A stretch of 64,000 nucleotides of DNA from NCBI RefSeq assembly GCF_900156915.1, contig NZ_LT732535.1:2739211-2803210 (forward strand), given 5' to 3'. Shown here piece after piece: positions 43,967 to 51,261 of the stretch (within the stretch, counting starts at the first letter, position 1; each line of letters opens with the position of its first letter). The translations under genes were made by a program, and so were the position numbers. A model generated the notes under the pieces. That model saw only the letters and a list, made by a program, of their open reading frames with translations. It was not told where the DNA came from and searched no databases. Source of the DNA: Sediminibacillus massiliensis. GTDB taxonomy: Bacteria; Bacillota; Bacilli; Bacillales; Amphibacillaceae.

Positions 43967-44604
43967 CGAATAACTTCCCCTTTTTTAAGATGCTCTTCCA
44001 CTGTTTCAATAATCATATCCAAGTCTTGCTGATGTTTGACAAAATCGATATGATCCCCGTTTAAGCGGATGACTGGAATTGTTGGATTAACTCTTTCAAA
44101 TTCATCCATAAAGTCATTATAATCACGGCTTAGCTGTTGTAAATAATCAGGCTGGATATTTTGTTCAACGTCTCGTCCGCGCATTTTAATTCTCTCTAAC
44201 AGCGTGTCCAAAGAAGCATCCAAGTAAATCATCATATTAGGCTGCGGCATATCGGCTGTCAGAATGTCATATATTTGTGCATATTTTTCAAACTGTTTAT
44301 TCTTGAGAGTCCGCTTGGCAAAAATCATATTTTTGGAAATATGATAGTCAGAAATGACAGCTTTATTTTTGCTTAAGTATTTTTTCTCAATATCTTCCAA
44401 CTGTTTATATCGATTACACAAAAAGAACATTTCTGTTTGAAAACTCCACTCTTCTATGTCATCATAAAACTTACCTAGGAATGGGTTTTCTTCCACGATT
44501 TCTTTTAATAAGTGTAAATCAAAATGTGAGGAAAGCTTCTTTGCAAGAGACGTCTTCCCCACCCCGATGGGCCCTTCTACAGCAATAAAAGGCAAATTTC
44601 CCAT
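43963..44604 (-). CDS. dgk: Deoxyguanosine kinase
   Basis: 213 residues, dNK family paralogue. P-loop GPIGVGKTSLAKKL, ISDYHISKNMIFA in place of the DRS motif, lid RIKMRGRDVEQNI. First gene of the dgk-dck operon; GGAGGAGGAG precedes ATG 44604. Confidence 0.92.
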   Translation of the reverse strand: MGNLPFIAVEGPIGVGKTSLAKKLSSHFDLHLLKEIVEENPFLGKFYDDIEEWSFQTEMFFLCNRYKQLEDIEKKYLSKNKAVISDYHISKNMIFAKRTLKNKQFEKYAQIYDILTADMPQPNMMIYLDASLDTLLERIKMRGRDVEQNIQPDYLQQLSRDYNDFMDEFERVNPTIPVIRLNGDHIDFVKHQQDLDMIIETVEEHLKKGEVIR

Positions 44605-44796
44605 TTCTCCTCCTCCTATCGACTATCGAACGTATCTATATCAGTAATTTCGTTTATTTTAGACATGCAACGTATATTTTAACACAAGGCAGGAGAGGAA
44701 GGACAGACTTGCTTATCAATTGTCATGTTTTTCCCTTTTCAAGATGCAATGGATTATGTATAATAAATAGTGCACGATTTAATGATGATAAATTAT

Positions 44797-44869
44797 GGCT
44801 CCATAGCTCAGGGGATAGAGCGTTGGTTTCCTAAACCATGCGTCGCAGGTTCGAATCCTGCTGGGGCCG
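44797..44869 (+). tRNA. tRNA-Arg(CCU), host attachment gene of the prophage
   Basis: 73 nt. Acceptor GGCTCCA / TGGGGCC, D-stem GCTC/GAGC, anticodon loop TTCCTAA giving CCT, T-arm GCAGGTTCGAATCCTGC. CCA is not encoded. An extended -10 TGTATAAT lies at 44757-44764. The integrase gene begins about 100 bp past its 3' end, so the 3' half is the likely att core. Confidence 0.95.
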
Positions 44870-44887
44870 TACCTCCTAAAGGCAGTC

Positions 44888-44933
44888 ATACCAAGGGTTT
44901 TGAGATATTTCAATCCCTTGGTATTTTTACGTT
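44888..44933. terminator. Terminator between tRNA-Arg and integrase
   Basis: TACCAAGGG and CCCTTGGTA form a perfect 9-bp stem around a 22-nt loop (with inner TTTGAGA/TCAA pairing), T's following on the plus strand and A-rich sequence on the other. Probably bidirectional. Confidence 0.75.
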
Positions 44934-44970
44934 TTTGGGGCAACTGGGCCGAATTTGGGACATAGGGCAT

Positions 44971-46122
44971 TTAAAGCGAATCTGCGTTCGTACTTTTTGA
45001 ACCGAAAATTGACTCTCCAAATTGTTCGGCAGCTGCCTTTTGAATGTTAGGTAATACATGCGAATATAAATCCAAGGTGACGGTGATAGAAGAGTGGCCA
45101 AGTCGTTCCTGGACAACTTTTGGATGTACACCCTGTTTTAGCAGCAAGGTTGCATGGGTATGTCGAAAATCATGGAATCTTATCATCTTCAAACTGGATT
45201 CTTTCATCAATGGGCGCCAGTGCCTATCAAAGTTCCTTGGAAGCACAAAAGAACCGTTATTTGCAGAAATGACTAGATCCTGGTCCTCATAAGTATTTCG
45301 ATTCTCCATCTTATAAGTCATTTGTTGCTTGCGATGCTTCTTCAATTCCTCCATGACATGATCAAACAAAGAAATGGTTCGATGACTGTTTTTATTCTTC
45401 ACCTCACCAATTCGATATCCTCCACCTTTTTTACGGGTAACTGCTTGTCTTACCGCAATAACCTGATTGGTAAAGTCTATATCCTGCCAGCGCAATCCGA
45501 GTATTTCCCCTTTACGCATTCCTGTGGACAGAGCAAGCAAATATCCAATATAGAAACGATCATTCTTCGTTACCTCTAAATAATGATTTACTTCGAATTC
45601 ATCCCACACCTTCATTTCAAATTTTTCTGGTTTAGGTGGCTTAATAGAAGTACAAGGATTTCTTACTGCCCATTCCCATGTAATGGCTGCATTATAAGCA
45701 TTATTCAGGATGCGGTGCATATGAACAATGGATTGATTGGAAAGCGTCCCTTCTTCTACATATTCATCATATAGTTGCTGAATGTCGGAAGGCCTCACTT
45801 CATTAATTTTTGCCATTCCCAGATTAGGTATCCAATGATTCATGATATAGGGCTTATAGTGTGAATAGGTTCCTGCTGAAACATTGACCCTCTTATGCTC
45901 CAACCACTTCAACAAGAAGTCGCTCACTTTCATATCTCTTGCTGCTACAAAAGTACCCTCATTGATTTGCTGCATAATCCTGTTTCGTTCTGTCCTGGCC
46001 ATTCCTTTGGTCCGATATGGGCCAAAACGTTGTCTCACTCTTTTTCCTGTCTTTGGATCCTTCCCTGTGTCCATTCGAAAACCATAGCCGCCAGCCATTT
46101 TATAAATAGTTGGTTCTCGCAT
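44971..46122 (-). CDS. int: Phage integrase, tyrosine recombinase
   Basis: 383 residues. N-terminal arm-binding part (YKMAGGYGFRMDTGKDPKTGK), SAM-like core-binding domain at about 62-165, then the catalytic domain with Arg in STGMRKGEILGLRW, HDFRHTHATLLL (HxxR), LGHSS and tyrosine LDLYSHV. Integrates and excises the prophage at the adjacent tRNA-Arg. Last gene of the leftward lysogeny block; its start overlaps the ImmA gene by 23 nt. Confidence 0.96.
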   Translation of the reverse strand: MREPTIYKMAGGYGFRMDTGKDPKTGKRVRQRFGPYRTKGMARTERNRIMQQINEGTFVAARDMKVSDFLLKWLEHKRVNVSAGTYSHYKPYIMNHWIPNLGMAKINEVRPSDIQQLYDEYVEEGTLSNQSIVHMHRILNNAYNAAITWEWAVRNPCTSIKPPKPEKFEMKVWDEFEVNHYLEVTKNDRFYIGYLLALSTGMRKGEILGLRWQDIDFTNQVIAVRQAVTRKKGGGYRIGEVKNKNSHRTISLFDHVMEELKKHRKQQMTYKMENRNTYEDQDLVISANNGSFVLPRNFDRHWRPLMKESSLKMIRFHDFRHTHATLLLKQGVHPKVVQERLGHSSITVTLDLYSHVLPNIQKAAAEQFGESIFGSKSTNADSL

Positions 46123-46624
46123 GAGAAGATACCTCCTTTTTCATTTTTTCATAGAAAGCAAATTCATCCCTTTTCCTTAAGTACATTTCTAATCGATTTA
46201 AGGCGAAGCCATATTCCACATTGAAAGAATCGGCTATAAGAATAGCAGTTTCATGATAAGTCGACTTCATTTCCATTCTTTCTAACATAAAAGTGGGAAC
46301 ACAAAAGTTGTACATAAAGGAATTGGCCTGGCGCTCCTGCATTTCATAAAAGGGAAAGGGTAAATACTCTTGCCTGCCAACATGCCGAAGGGGATGACAA
46401 AGTTCATGCCCGAATTCCTGCCATTTTTGTTGTGGTGTAAGGTGCTTATTGATAAAGATAATATATTTTCCGTTCTTTTTGTTTGTTTCACTGCCGTATT
46501 TCCAGTAACGGATAGGCACTTTCAGTTTCTCTGCCACTTTCTCTAGCACTAATTGTTCAGGTGAATGGATAGAGTTAGTCAAATATAAGTTTGTAATATA
46601 GTCCTCTAACGCTGTGTAAAACAC
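46100..46624 (-). CDS. ImmA/IrrE-family metallopeptidase
   Basis: About 174 residues from GTG 46624 (AAGGGGTG upstream). Zinc motif HELCH at about residue 89 with a downstream ERQANSFMYNF helix supplying the third ligand. In ICEBs1 and phages such proteases cleave the ImmR-type repressor to induce the element. Here it is two genes downstream of its presumed target. Confidence 0.88.
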   Translation of the reverse strand: MFYTALEDYITNLYLTNSIHSPEQLVLEKVAEKLKVPIRYWKYGSETNKKNGKYIIFINKHLTPQQKWQEFGHELCHPLRHVGRQEYLPFPFYEMQERQANSFMYNFCVPTFMLERMEMKSTYHETAILIADSFNVEYGFALNRLEMYLRKRDEFAFYEKMKKEVSSHARTNYL

Positions 46625-46697
46625 AATGACACCCCTTGGAACGGAACGTATGTTCTGTTGATTTTTAAAAAAGTTGGCGCACAGAAATCTGTACACC

Positions 46698-46973
46698 TTA
46701 TTTGATGGCTTCTTTATATTGTTTATACTCTGATTTCGGTACGCTAAAACCATGTTTACAACTCTCGCACCTCATAAATACTTTGCCAGTTGGAATAACC
46801 CACATAATAATAGCGATTAAAAATAGTATTGGTGCTACGATCCATCCTAAAATCGGAATCCAAACAAAGCATCCTCCAGATAAAAATATAATTAGAGCAA
46901 TAGGCATCATGGATACTTTATTTTCGCCACATTTAGGACAATGAATTATTTGTTGTCCTTGTTTACCAGACAT
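46698..46973 (-). CDS. Small zinc-ribbon membrane protein
   Basis: 91 residues. CPKCG near residue 12 and CESCK near residue 69 form a split zinc ribbon around one or two hydrophobic helices (about 25-60). Located between repressor and ImmA protease in the lysogeny block, so it is expressed in the lysogen. Possible superinfection exclusion or sensing role; not a recognised family. Start MSGKQGQQ with AAGGATG upstream. Confidence 0.7.
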   Translation of the reverse strand: MSGKQGQQIIHCPKCGENKVSMMPIALIIFLSGGCFVWIPILGWIVAPILFLIAIIMWVIPTGKVFMRCESCKHGFSVPKSEYKQYKEAIK

Positions 46974-46976
46974 TTC

Positions 46977-47366
46977 TTAATCATCCTTTTTATTGTTTTT
47001 GTTTTCTTCTTCTTTAAAAGCCTCATGAATTATACGTAGTCTTCGCAAATCTTCTTCTTTGGACTTGGGTAGCTCTCTATACCATCTTTCAAGTTCTGGA
47101 TCCTTTATGAATGTTTCTAACTCTTTTTCCTGCTCAGCTTCCTCTGTGTAACCAGCTAAAGATAGCAATTTGTTATATGAATAGTTATAAGCATCTGCTA
47201 GTCTCTTTAATGTATCAGGAGATGGTTTAATAGGTTTTTTGGTTCTTGGATCAATACCTTTTTCCAACTGGCTTAAGTAGTTATGACTTATACCAGCCCT
47301 TTTACTGGCTTCTCTTAACGATTCTTTACCTCTCAACTCTTTAAGAAGCTTGTACAAATCATTCAT
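46977..47366 (-). CDS. XRE-family phage repressor (ImmR/CI-like)
   Basis: 129 residues. HTH at about 10-40: LLKELRGKESLREASKRAG then SHNYLSQLEKG, then TLKRLADAYNYSYNKLLSLAGY. The C-terminus is charged (EEDLRRLRIIHEAFKEEENKNN) and lacks a LexA-type peptidase, consistent with control by a separate ImmA protease. Divergent from the Cro-like gene. Confidence 0.88.
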   Translation of the reverse strand: MNDLYKLLKELRGKESLREASKRAGISHNYLSQLEKGIDPRTKKPIKPSPDTLKRLADAYNYSYNKLLSLAGYTEEAEQEKELETFIKDPELERWYRELPKSKEEDLRRLRIIHEAFKEEENKNNKKDD

Positions 47367-47397
47367 CGCAAGTTTCCTTTCTAAATGTAAAACTTAT

Positions 47398-47483
47398 ATT
47401 ACAAATTGTAATGCAAAACTTCCCAAAAATAAATAAAAAGGTTGTAATTCTTACTTGACATTGTGTAATACAAGAATTACTAT
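47398..47483. promoter_or_regulatory. Lysis-lysogeny switch: operators and divergent promoters
   Basis: A perfect palindrome ATTACAAATTGTAAT lies at 47398-47412. GTAATTCTT (47444-47452) and AAGAATTAC (47472-47480) form a second inverted pair around the rightward -35. Rightward promoter: TTGACA (47455-47460), 17 bp, TACTAT (47478-47483). A leftward promoter TTGGGA-17-TGTAAT overlaps the first palindrome, which would allow repressor autoregulation. Confidence 0.75.
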
Positions 47484-47504
47484 ATAGTCAGGAGGTGAAA
47501 ATAA

Positions 47505-47762
47505 ATGAACAATTGCTTAAGAAAAGTAAGAAGAGGAGCCGATGTAACACAAGAAGAACTAGCACTAGCCATCGGCACTACAAGACAAACCATTCATGCC
47601 ATTGAAAGGCATAAGTTAAAAACTTCGCCTTCTTACGAATTGATGTTTTCTATTGCGAATTTCTTCAACAAAAGGGTAGATGAAATTTTTTTTACTAATA
47701 ATGTTCGACAAGAATTACAAAAATGTAATGCTGTATCACAAAAATCCAAGGAGGCCATTTAA
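47505..47762 (+). CDS. XRE-family regulator, Cro-like
   Basis: 85 residues. HTH at about 12-40: TQEELALAIGTTRQTIHAIERHKL, then SYELMFSIANFFNKRVDEIF. First gene of the rightward early operon. AGGAGGTG before ATG 47505. The stop overlaps the next start (TAATG). Confidence 0.88.
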   Translation: MNNCLRKVRRGADVTQEELALAIGTTRQTIHAIERHKLKTSPSYELMFSIANFFNKRVDEIFFTNNVRQELQKCNAVSQKSKEAI

Positions 47763-47923
47763 TGAATCAACCAAAGAAAACTGAAAAACAAACCCATTCT
47801 CTTTTAAAAGATGAAAGAGATACCGGAGAATTGTTTGAAGGTATGAGCTTCAAGTATCCCCCGGTGTCAAAAGAAGATTACATCAATGCTTATGAAGAAT
47901 ACGTTCGAAGATGCTCATCTTAA
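47762..47923 (+). CDS. Hypothetical small phage protein
   Basis: 53 residues (MNQPKKTEKQTHSLL ... AYEEYVRRCSS), translationally coupled to the Cro-like gene with CAAGGAGG upstream. Hydrophilic with an acidic C-terminal half. Not recognised. Confidence 0.65.
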   Translation: MNQPKKTEKQTHSLLKDERDTGELFEGMSFKYPPVSKEDYINAYEEYVRRCSS

Positions 47924-48192
47924 TATCCATATTCGTTCAATAAGCTATTTGAACGATCTTCATTCGTAACAATTTCAGATACTTCCGTGATAATAAAGCG
48001 TTTGCTAGAGGAAGCGGTTTTAATTTCAGAATAAATATCCTCCATGGAACGGTCTGATTGAATTACTAAAAGGTTAGGAAAAATTTGAATCCAAGTTTTT
48101 GGACTTAACTTCTCAATTTTTTTCCTAATAGAAACGGCGATTTCACTATTGACATCGTCTTCCCAATAAAAAGATATTAAGTACTTTTTCAT
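47920..48192 (-). CDS. Hypothetical protein, possible Cas2/VapD-like fold
   Basis: About 90 residues from ATG 48192 (AGGAAGGGGG upstream). Alternating pattern KKYLISFYWED, helix with IAVSIRKKIEKL, strand TWIQIFPNLLVIQSD, helix MEDIYSEIKTA, strand KRFIITEVSEIV. This resembles the small ferredoxin-like proteins related to VapD/Cas2 (some called SinR family). It is an isolated minus-strand gene in a plus-strand operon, touching the preceding stop tail to tail. Assignment is by pattern only. Confidence 0.6.
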   Translation of the reverse strand: MKKYLISFYWEDDVNSEIAVSIRKKIEKLSPKTWIQIFPNLLVIQSDRSMEDIYSEIKTASSSKRFIITEVSEIVTNEDRSNSLLNEYGY

Positions 48193-48264
48193 CAAATTGC
48201 ACACCCCCTTCCTAGCACCAGTTTACTAGAAAAGGGTGGAAATAAGAATTAAGGAGTTGATCGT

Positions 48265-49032
48265 ATGAACCAATTAACAAAGATGTTTGACGGCGAGCAA
48301 TTAAGAATTATCGAACAAAACAATGAGCCGTGGTTTGTAGCAAAAGATGTATGTGACATCTTGGAAATTAACAATAGCAGACAAGCCTTAACACGATTGG
48401 ATAATGATGAAAAAGCTGGTGTCACTTTAAATGACGGTAGCCAAAATAGACACTTGCAAGCTGTAAACGAATTTGGACTTTATTCGCTTGTACTAGCTAG
48501 CCGGAAGCCTGAAGCCAAACAATTTAAGCGTTGGATCACTCACGAGGTAATTCCTTCTATCAGAAAACACGGCGGGTATCTCACGCCAGAGAAAGTAGAG
48601 GAAGCGCTTCTTAATCCAGATACCCTCATTCGTCTGGCCACTGACTTAAAACAGGAGCGAGAAGAACGCCAGCGATTGGAGCAGCAACAGAAAGCTGACT
48701 TGCCTTATACAACATTCGGTAAAGCTGTTTCAAATTCCAATGCATCTATCAATGTCGGAGCTTTTGCCAAGATGATGTATGACGAACACGGAATACGGAT
48801 TGGTCGAAACAAAATGTTCAACTGGCTTCGAGAAAAAGGTTACCTAATCAAATCGGGTCGAGAAAGAAATAATCCAAAACAGCGCTATATCGAGCAAGGG
48901 TTGTTTAACACGACCGTGACAGTTGTAAGCAGAACTCAAGGTGATGTTGAAAGTATTACTACATTAATCACCGGAAAAGGACAGGTTTACTTTGCAGAGT
49001 TGTTACTTAAAGAGTATGAGGCGGTGATTTAA
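48265..49032 (+). CDS. Phage antirepressor (BRO-N plus ANT/KilAC)
   Basis: 255 residues. BRO-N domain at 1-100: FDGEQLRIIEQNNEPWFVAKDVCDIL, VNEFGLYSLVLASRKPEAKQFKRW, VIPSIRKHGGYL. KilAC-type C-terminal domain at 150-250: SINVGAFAKMMYDEHGIRIGRNKMFNWLRE, KQRYIEQGLF. Counteracts the repressor during induction. Abuts the DUF771 gene directly. Confidence 0.95.
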   Translation: MNQLTKMFDGEQLRIIEQNNEPWFVAKDVCDILEINNSRQALTRLDNDEKAGVTLNDGSQNRHLQAVNEFGLYSLVLASRKPEAKQFKRWITHEVIPSIRKHGGYLTPEKVEEALLNPDTLIRLATDLKQEREERQRLEQQQKADLPYTTFGKAVSNSNASINVGAFAKMMYDEHGIRIGRNKMFNWLREKGYLIKSGRERNNPKQRYIEQGLFNTTVTVVSRTQGDVESITTLITGKGQVYFAELLLKEYEAVI

Positions 49033-49353
49033 ATGCTAAAAGTCGATTTTGATGAAGAAACCGCACAACTTGTTGCAGATAAGATCGCAAACATGGCCTT
49101 TGAAAAAATTAAAACGAAGCTAGATCAATATTCCAAGTGGCCTCCTATTCTTACGAAAAAAGACTTAATGGAATTCCTTCAAATTAAGGATAACAAGGCA
49201 TCTGAACTTTTAAATAGAGATGACTTCCCAGTTATAAGAGAGTTTGGTCATCCAAGAGTTTCTTTACAACAACTTATGTACTGGATAGATCAGCACACTG
49301 ATTGGGTGAAAGACAACGCTCCGAAAGCGAAGTATCCATATCGTGTTATCTAG
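49033..49353 (+). CDS. DUF771 / excisionase-like DNA-binding protein
   Basis: 106 residues. WPPILTKKDLMEFLQIKDNKASELLNR is a winged-HTH motif of the DUF771 type, followed by VIREFGHPRVSLQQLMYWI. Starts one base after the antirepressor stop. Likely an early regulator or excision factor. Confidence 0.78.
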   Translation: MLKVDFDEETAQLVADKIANMAFEKIKTKLDQYSKWPPILTKKDLMEFLQIKDNKASELLNRDDFPVIREFGHPRVSLQQLMYWIDQHTDWVKDNAPKAKYPYRVI

Positions 49354-49475
49354 CAGAATCGTTTTCGGAGTAGGTCTTTTCTTATACCAAGGGGGTCACC
49401 TGGTATATCTCAATTATATAATGATACCCCTCTTGGCAGCTATTCCAATTAAGAATATGGAAGGAGGGGAGAGCG

Positions 49476-49757
49476 TTGAAAGTAGGAGCAATTTTGAGAG
49501 CTGCAAGGCAAAGGAGAGGATTCAGCCAGGAAGAATTAGCGCACATGTTGCACATTAATCAATCAGACATATCGAAGTATGAAAATGATACAAAAGAGCC
49601 GTCGATAAGCCTTTTCCAGCAGTGGACAACCAATACACAGGCACAGGAAGTATTTGTCGCCTATCTTTGCGGATTGGATGGAATCGGCATGATGCAAAAC
49701 CTGGTCGATTTCACTACAACATCAATTGGAATGATCATGGGAGGAATGCTGTTTTGA
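49476..49757 (+). CDS. XRE-family helix-turn-helix protein
   Basis: 93 residues from TTG 49476 behind GGAGGGGAG. HTH KVGAILRAARQRRGFSQEELAHML then SDISKYENDTKEPS at residues 1-45. C-terminal hydrophobic stretch GIMQNLVDFTTTSIGMIMGGMLF-like may contact membrane or partner. Third XRE protein in the early region. Confidence 0.82.
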   Translation: MKVGAILRAARQRRGFSQEELAHMLHINQSDISKYENDTKEPSISLFQQWTTNTQAQEVFVAYLCGLDGIGMMQNLVDFTTTSIGMIMGGMLF

Positions 49758-49831
49758 AGGATGCAAACGACAATTGCTTAGTCTGGTTAGGTTTTATCCC
49801 GTTTCTGTTTATTGTTATCCATCATATTTAG
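49754..49831 (+). CDS. Possible 25-residue membrane peptide
   Basis: TTG start overlapping the previous stop (TTGA), with GGGAGGAATG 8 nt upstream. Almost the whole second half is hydrophobic (CLVWLGFIPFLFIVIHHI). Short phage genes of this kind are common; no homologue recognised. Confidence 0.4.
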   Translation: MKDANDNCLVWLGFIPFLFIVIHHI

Positions 49832-49844
49832 AGAGGTGAAGGAA

Positions 49845-50015
49845 ATGAAGACAGCAGCAGTTATGGAAGATGTACAAGAATTAAACAGGCGTTATGAATA
49901 CGCTCACCTGCGTGCTCAAGAGGAGTATCAGAAAGGCGAGTATCGCAAATCTATTTGTTACTTGGACTTAGCTAATGAAACGAAAAAAAAGCTGGAGACA
50001 GGTTGCCATGAGTGA
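49845..50015 (+). CDS. Hypothetical phage protein
   Basis: 56 residues from ATG 49845 with GAGAGGTGAAGG upstream. Helical and charged, TPR-like spacing of Tyr/Ala (RRYEYAHLRAQEEYQKGEYRKS). Overlaps the next start. Not recognised. Confidence 0.65.
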   Translation: MKTAAVMEDVQELNRRYEYAHLRAQEEYQKGEYRKSICYLDLANETKKKLETGCHE

Positions 50016-50100
50016 CAAATCTATCAATCGATTCTATCAAGTCCTGGCTGTAATAACCGCGATATTTTTTATCATAGCAAGCCGGATATCGGCAATGTGA
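50008..50100 (+). CDS. Possible 30-residue membrane peptide
   Basis: MSDKSINRFYQ followed by one hydrophobic segment (VLAVITAIFFIIASRI). ATG 50008 overlaps the preceding stop. GGAGACAGG is a weak ribosome site 7 nt upstream. Confidence 0.5.
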   Translation: MSDKSINRFYQVLAVITAIFFIIASRISAM

Positions 50101-50106
50101 GGAGAG

Positions 50107-50343
50107 ATGGAACTGAAACAGAAATTGAGTAAAATAGATGGCTTTTTCAATGAGTTTACTGAGTTGGATGAAAAAACGAAGAAGTTCTTCGAAAAAAGAC
50201 ACAATTATCTTCAAAGGAAAATAAATGAGTGGGAGAAAAGAGGAAGTAATTTTCAAGTCAATGCCTACGAAAATCGTTTAAGCGAATTAAAATCAGTGGT
50301 TAATTATCTCGGGTACGAATTTGAGGCAATAAAAAAGCACTGA
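50107..50343 (+). CDS. Hypothetical coiled-coil phage protein
   Basis: 78 residues, strongly helical (KKFFEKRHNYLQRKINEWEK) with heptad-like spacing. GAGGAGAG before ATG 50107. Not recognised. A good leftward promoter-like sequence (TTGCCT-18-TATAAT with TG) lies just past its 3' end and would read antisense through it. Confidence 0.65.
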   Translation: MELKQKLSKIDGFFNEFTELDEKTKKFFEKRHNYLQRKINEWEKRGSNFQVNAYENRLSELKSVVNYLGYEFEAIKKH

Positions 50344-50409
50344 AGCCGACCAAAGCAATTCAGTGCACAACCTAGTTTATATCGTAAATCCATTATACAC
50401 CCCATACAA

Positions 50410-50710
50410 AACAAAAGGCAAGGCCGTTGGGCCTTCCTTAGTGACCAGGAGCGTTATCTGTTACAAGGGTTTGCCATCACCCTAAATTCCTCCTTTCAAA
50501 TGTTCCTGGTTGCTAAGGAGAGCTCAAACTCTCCAACGCTCTTGGCGACGAGCGTTTCAGTCCCGGCATTGAATACTCCTCAATGCCCAAGCGATATATT
50601 GATTTCACTCCTATAGAAGGAAGGTGGTTGTCATGATTTAGACCGGTAATGCGGTCATGTATCTTGAGGGTTAGTAAATGTGGTGGCGGGCTGGTGGTGC
50701 GGCCCGTCTT
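50410..50710. other. Hairpin-rich non-coding spacer (candidate structured RNA)
   Basis: A 385-bp gene-free gap with seven perfect short inverted repeats: AAGGCC/GGCCTT (50420/50430), ACCAGGA/TCCTGGT (50444/50504) enclosing AGGGT/ACCCT, GGAGAG/CTCTCC (50517/50529), AACGCTC/GAGCGTT (50535/50550), GGCATTGA/TCAATGCC (50565/50580), GACCG/CGGTC (50641/50652) and CGGGC/GCCCG (50687/50702). CCTCCTTT at 50489 is exactly complementary to the ribosome site AAAGGAGG at 50715. Strand is uncertain. Confidence 0.6.
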
Positions 50711-50728
50711 ATAAAAAGGAGGATTAAT

Positions 50729-50956
50729 TTGGAAAAGATAAATTGGTTGATTGTTAACAACGAAGAATTCAAAGTCGGAAAAATTTATAACGGCCGACTT
50801 TTAGAAAAAATCAAAGGTTATGCCAACGATCCACGAAACAACCGCGAAATGGCTTGTTATATAGGACTCGACCAGGACGAAAAGGTGCTATTCGAGATAT
50901 TTAGCACAAATGTAATTGCCTTTTATGAAAAGGAGGATGAACATGCCAGAACTTGA
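50729..50956 (+). CDS. Hypothetical phage protein
   Basis: 75 residues from TTG 50729, with AAAGGAGG 6 nt upstream. KINWLIVNNEEFKVGKIYNGRLLEKIKGYAND. Contains a compact beta-rich pattern. Not recognised. Overlaps the next gene by 14 nt. Confidence 0.7.
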   Translation: MEKINWLIVNNEEFKVGKIYNGRLLEKIKGYANDPRNNREMACYIGLDQDEKVLFEIFSTNVIAFYEKEDEHART

Positions 50957-51161
50957 ACACCCGACGGTCACACAGATCAACCGTACAGGTTACCCGAAAG
51001 AAGCTCTGGAACAACCGGAACATTGCGGGATTGATGCTCTAGGCGACGAGATACTTGTCGGCGACAAGATTTTCGAAATCGATGGTGAAACCGTCTTGGA
51101 AGAGAACTTGGAGCGTTACCTAGTTGAGTTGATGGGTGCACAGATAAAGGAAGCCATATAA
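50943..51161 (+). CDS. YqaI-like small phage protein
   Basis: 72 residues: MPELEHPTVTQINRTGYP, then GIDALGDEILVGDKIFEIDGETVLEENLERYL. The HPTV...GYP opening and the GDEIL.GD pattern resemble the YqaI/YjjG-type proteins that precede yqaJ in skin-like elements. ATG 50943 with GGAGG 6 nt upstream. Function unknown. Confidence 0.65.
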   Translation: MPELEHPTVTQINRTGYPKEALEQPEHCGIDALGDEILVGDKIFEIDGETVLEENLERYLVELMGAQIKEAI

Positions 51162-51261
51162 AAAGACCTGCAGCAAAGCTACAGGCCGGGTCGATCACTT
51201 AATTATTTTGACACCTTAATTATAGCTGGTCGGCCTGAAATAAGCAAGGAGGTACTTATCC

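Noticed and set aside
44779-44970. Minus-strand frame over tRNA-Arg
   Set aside because: It is the antisense of the tRNA and its terminator.
47920-48192. Genuine Cas2 of a CRISPR system
   Set aside because: No other cas gene or array is present; only the general fold pattern is similar.
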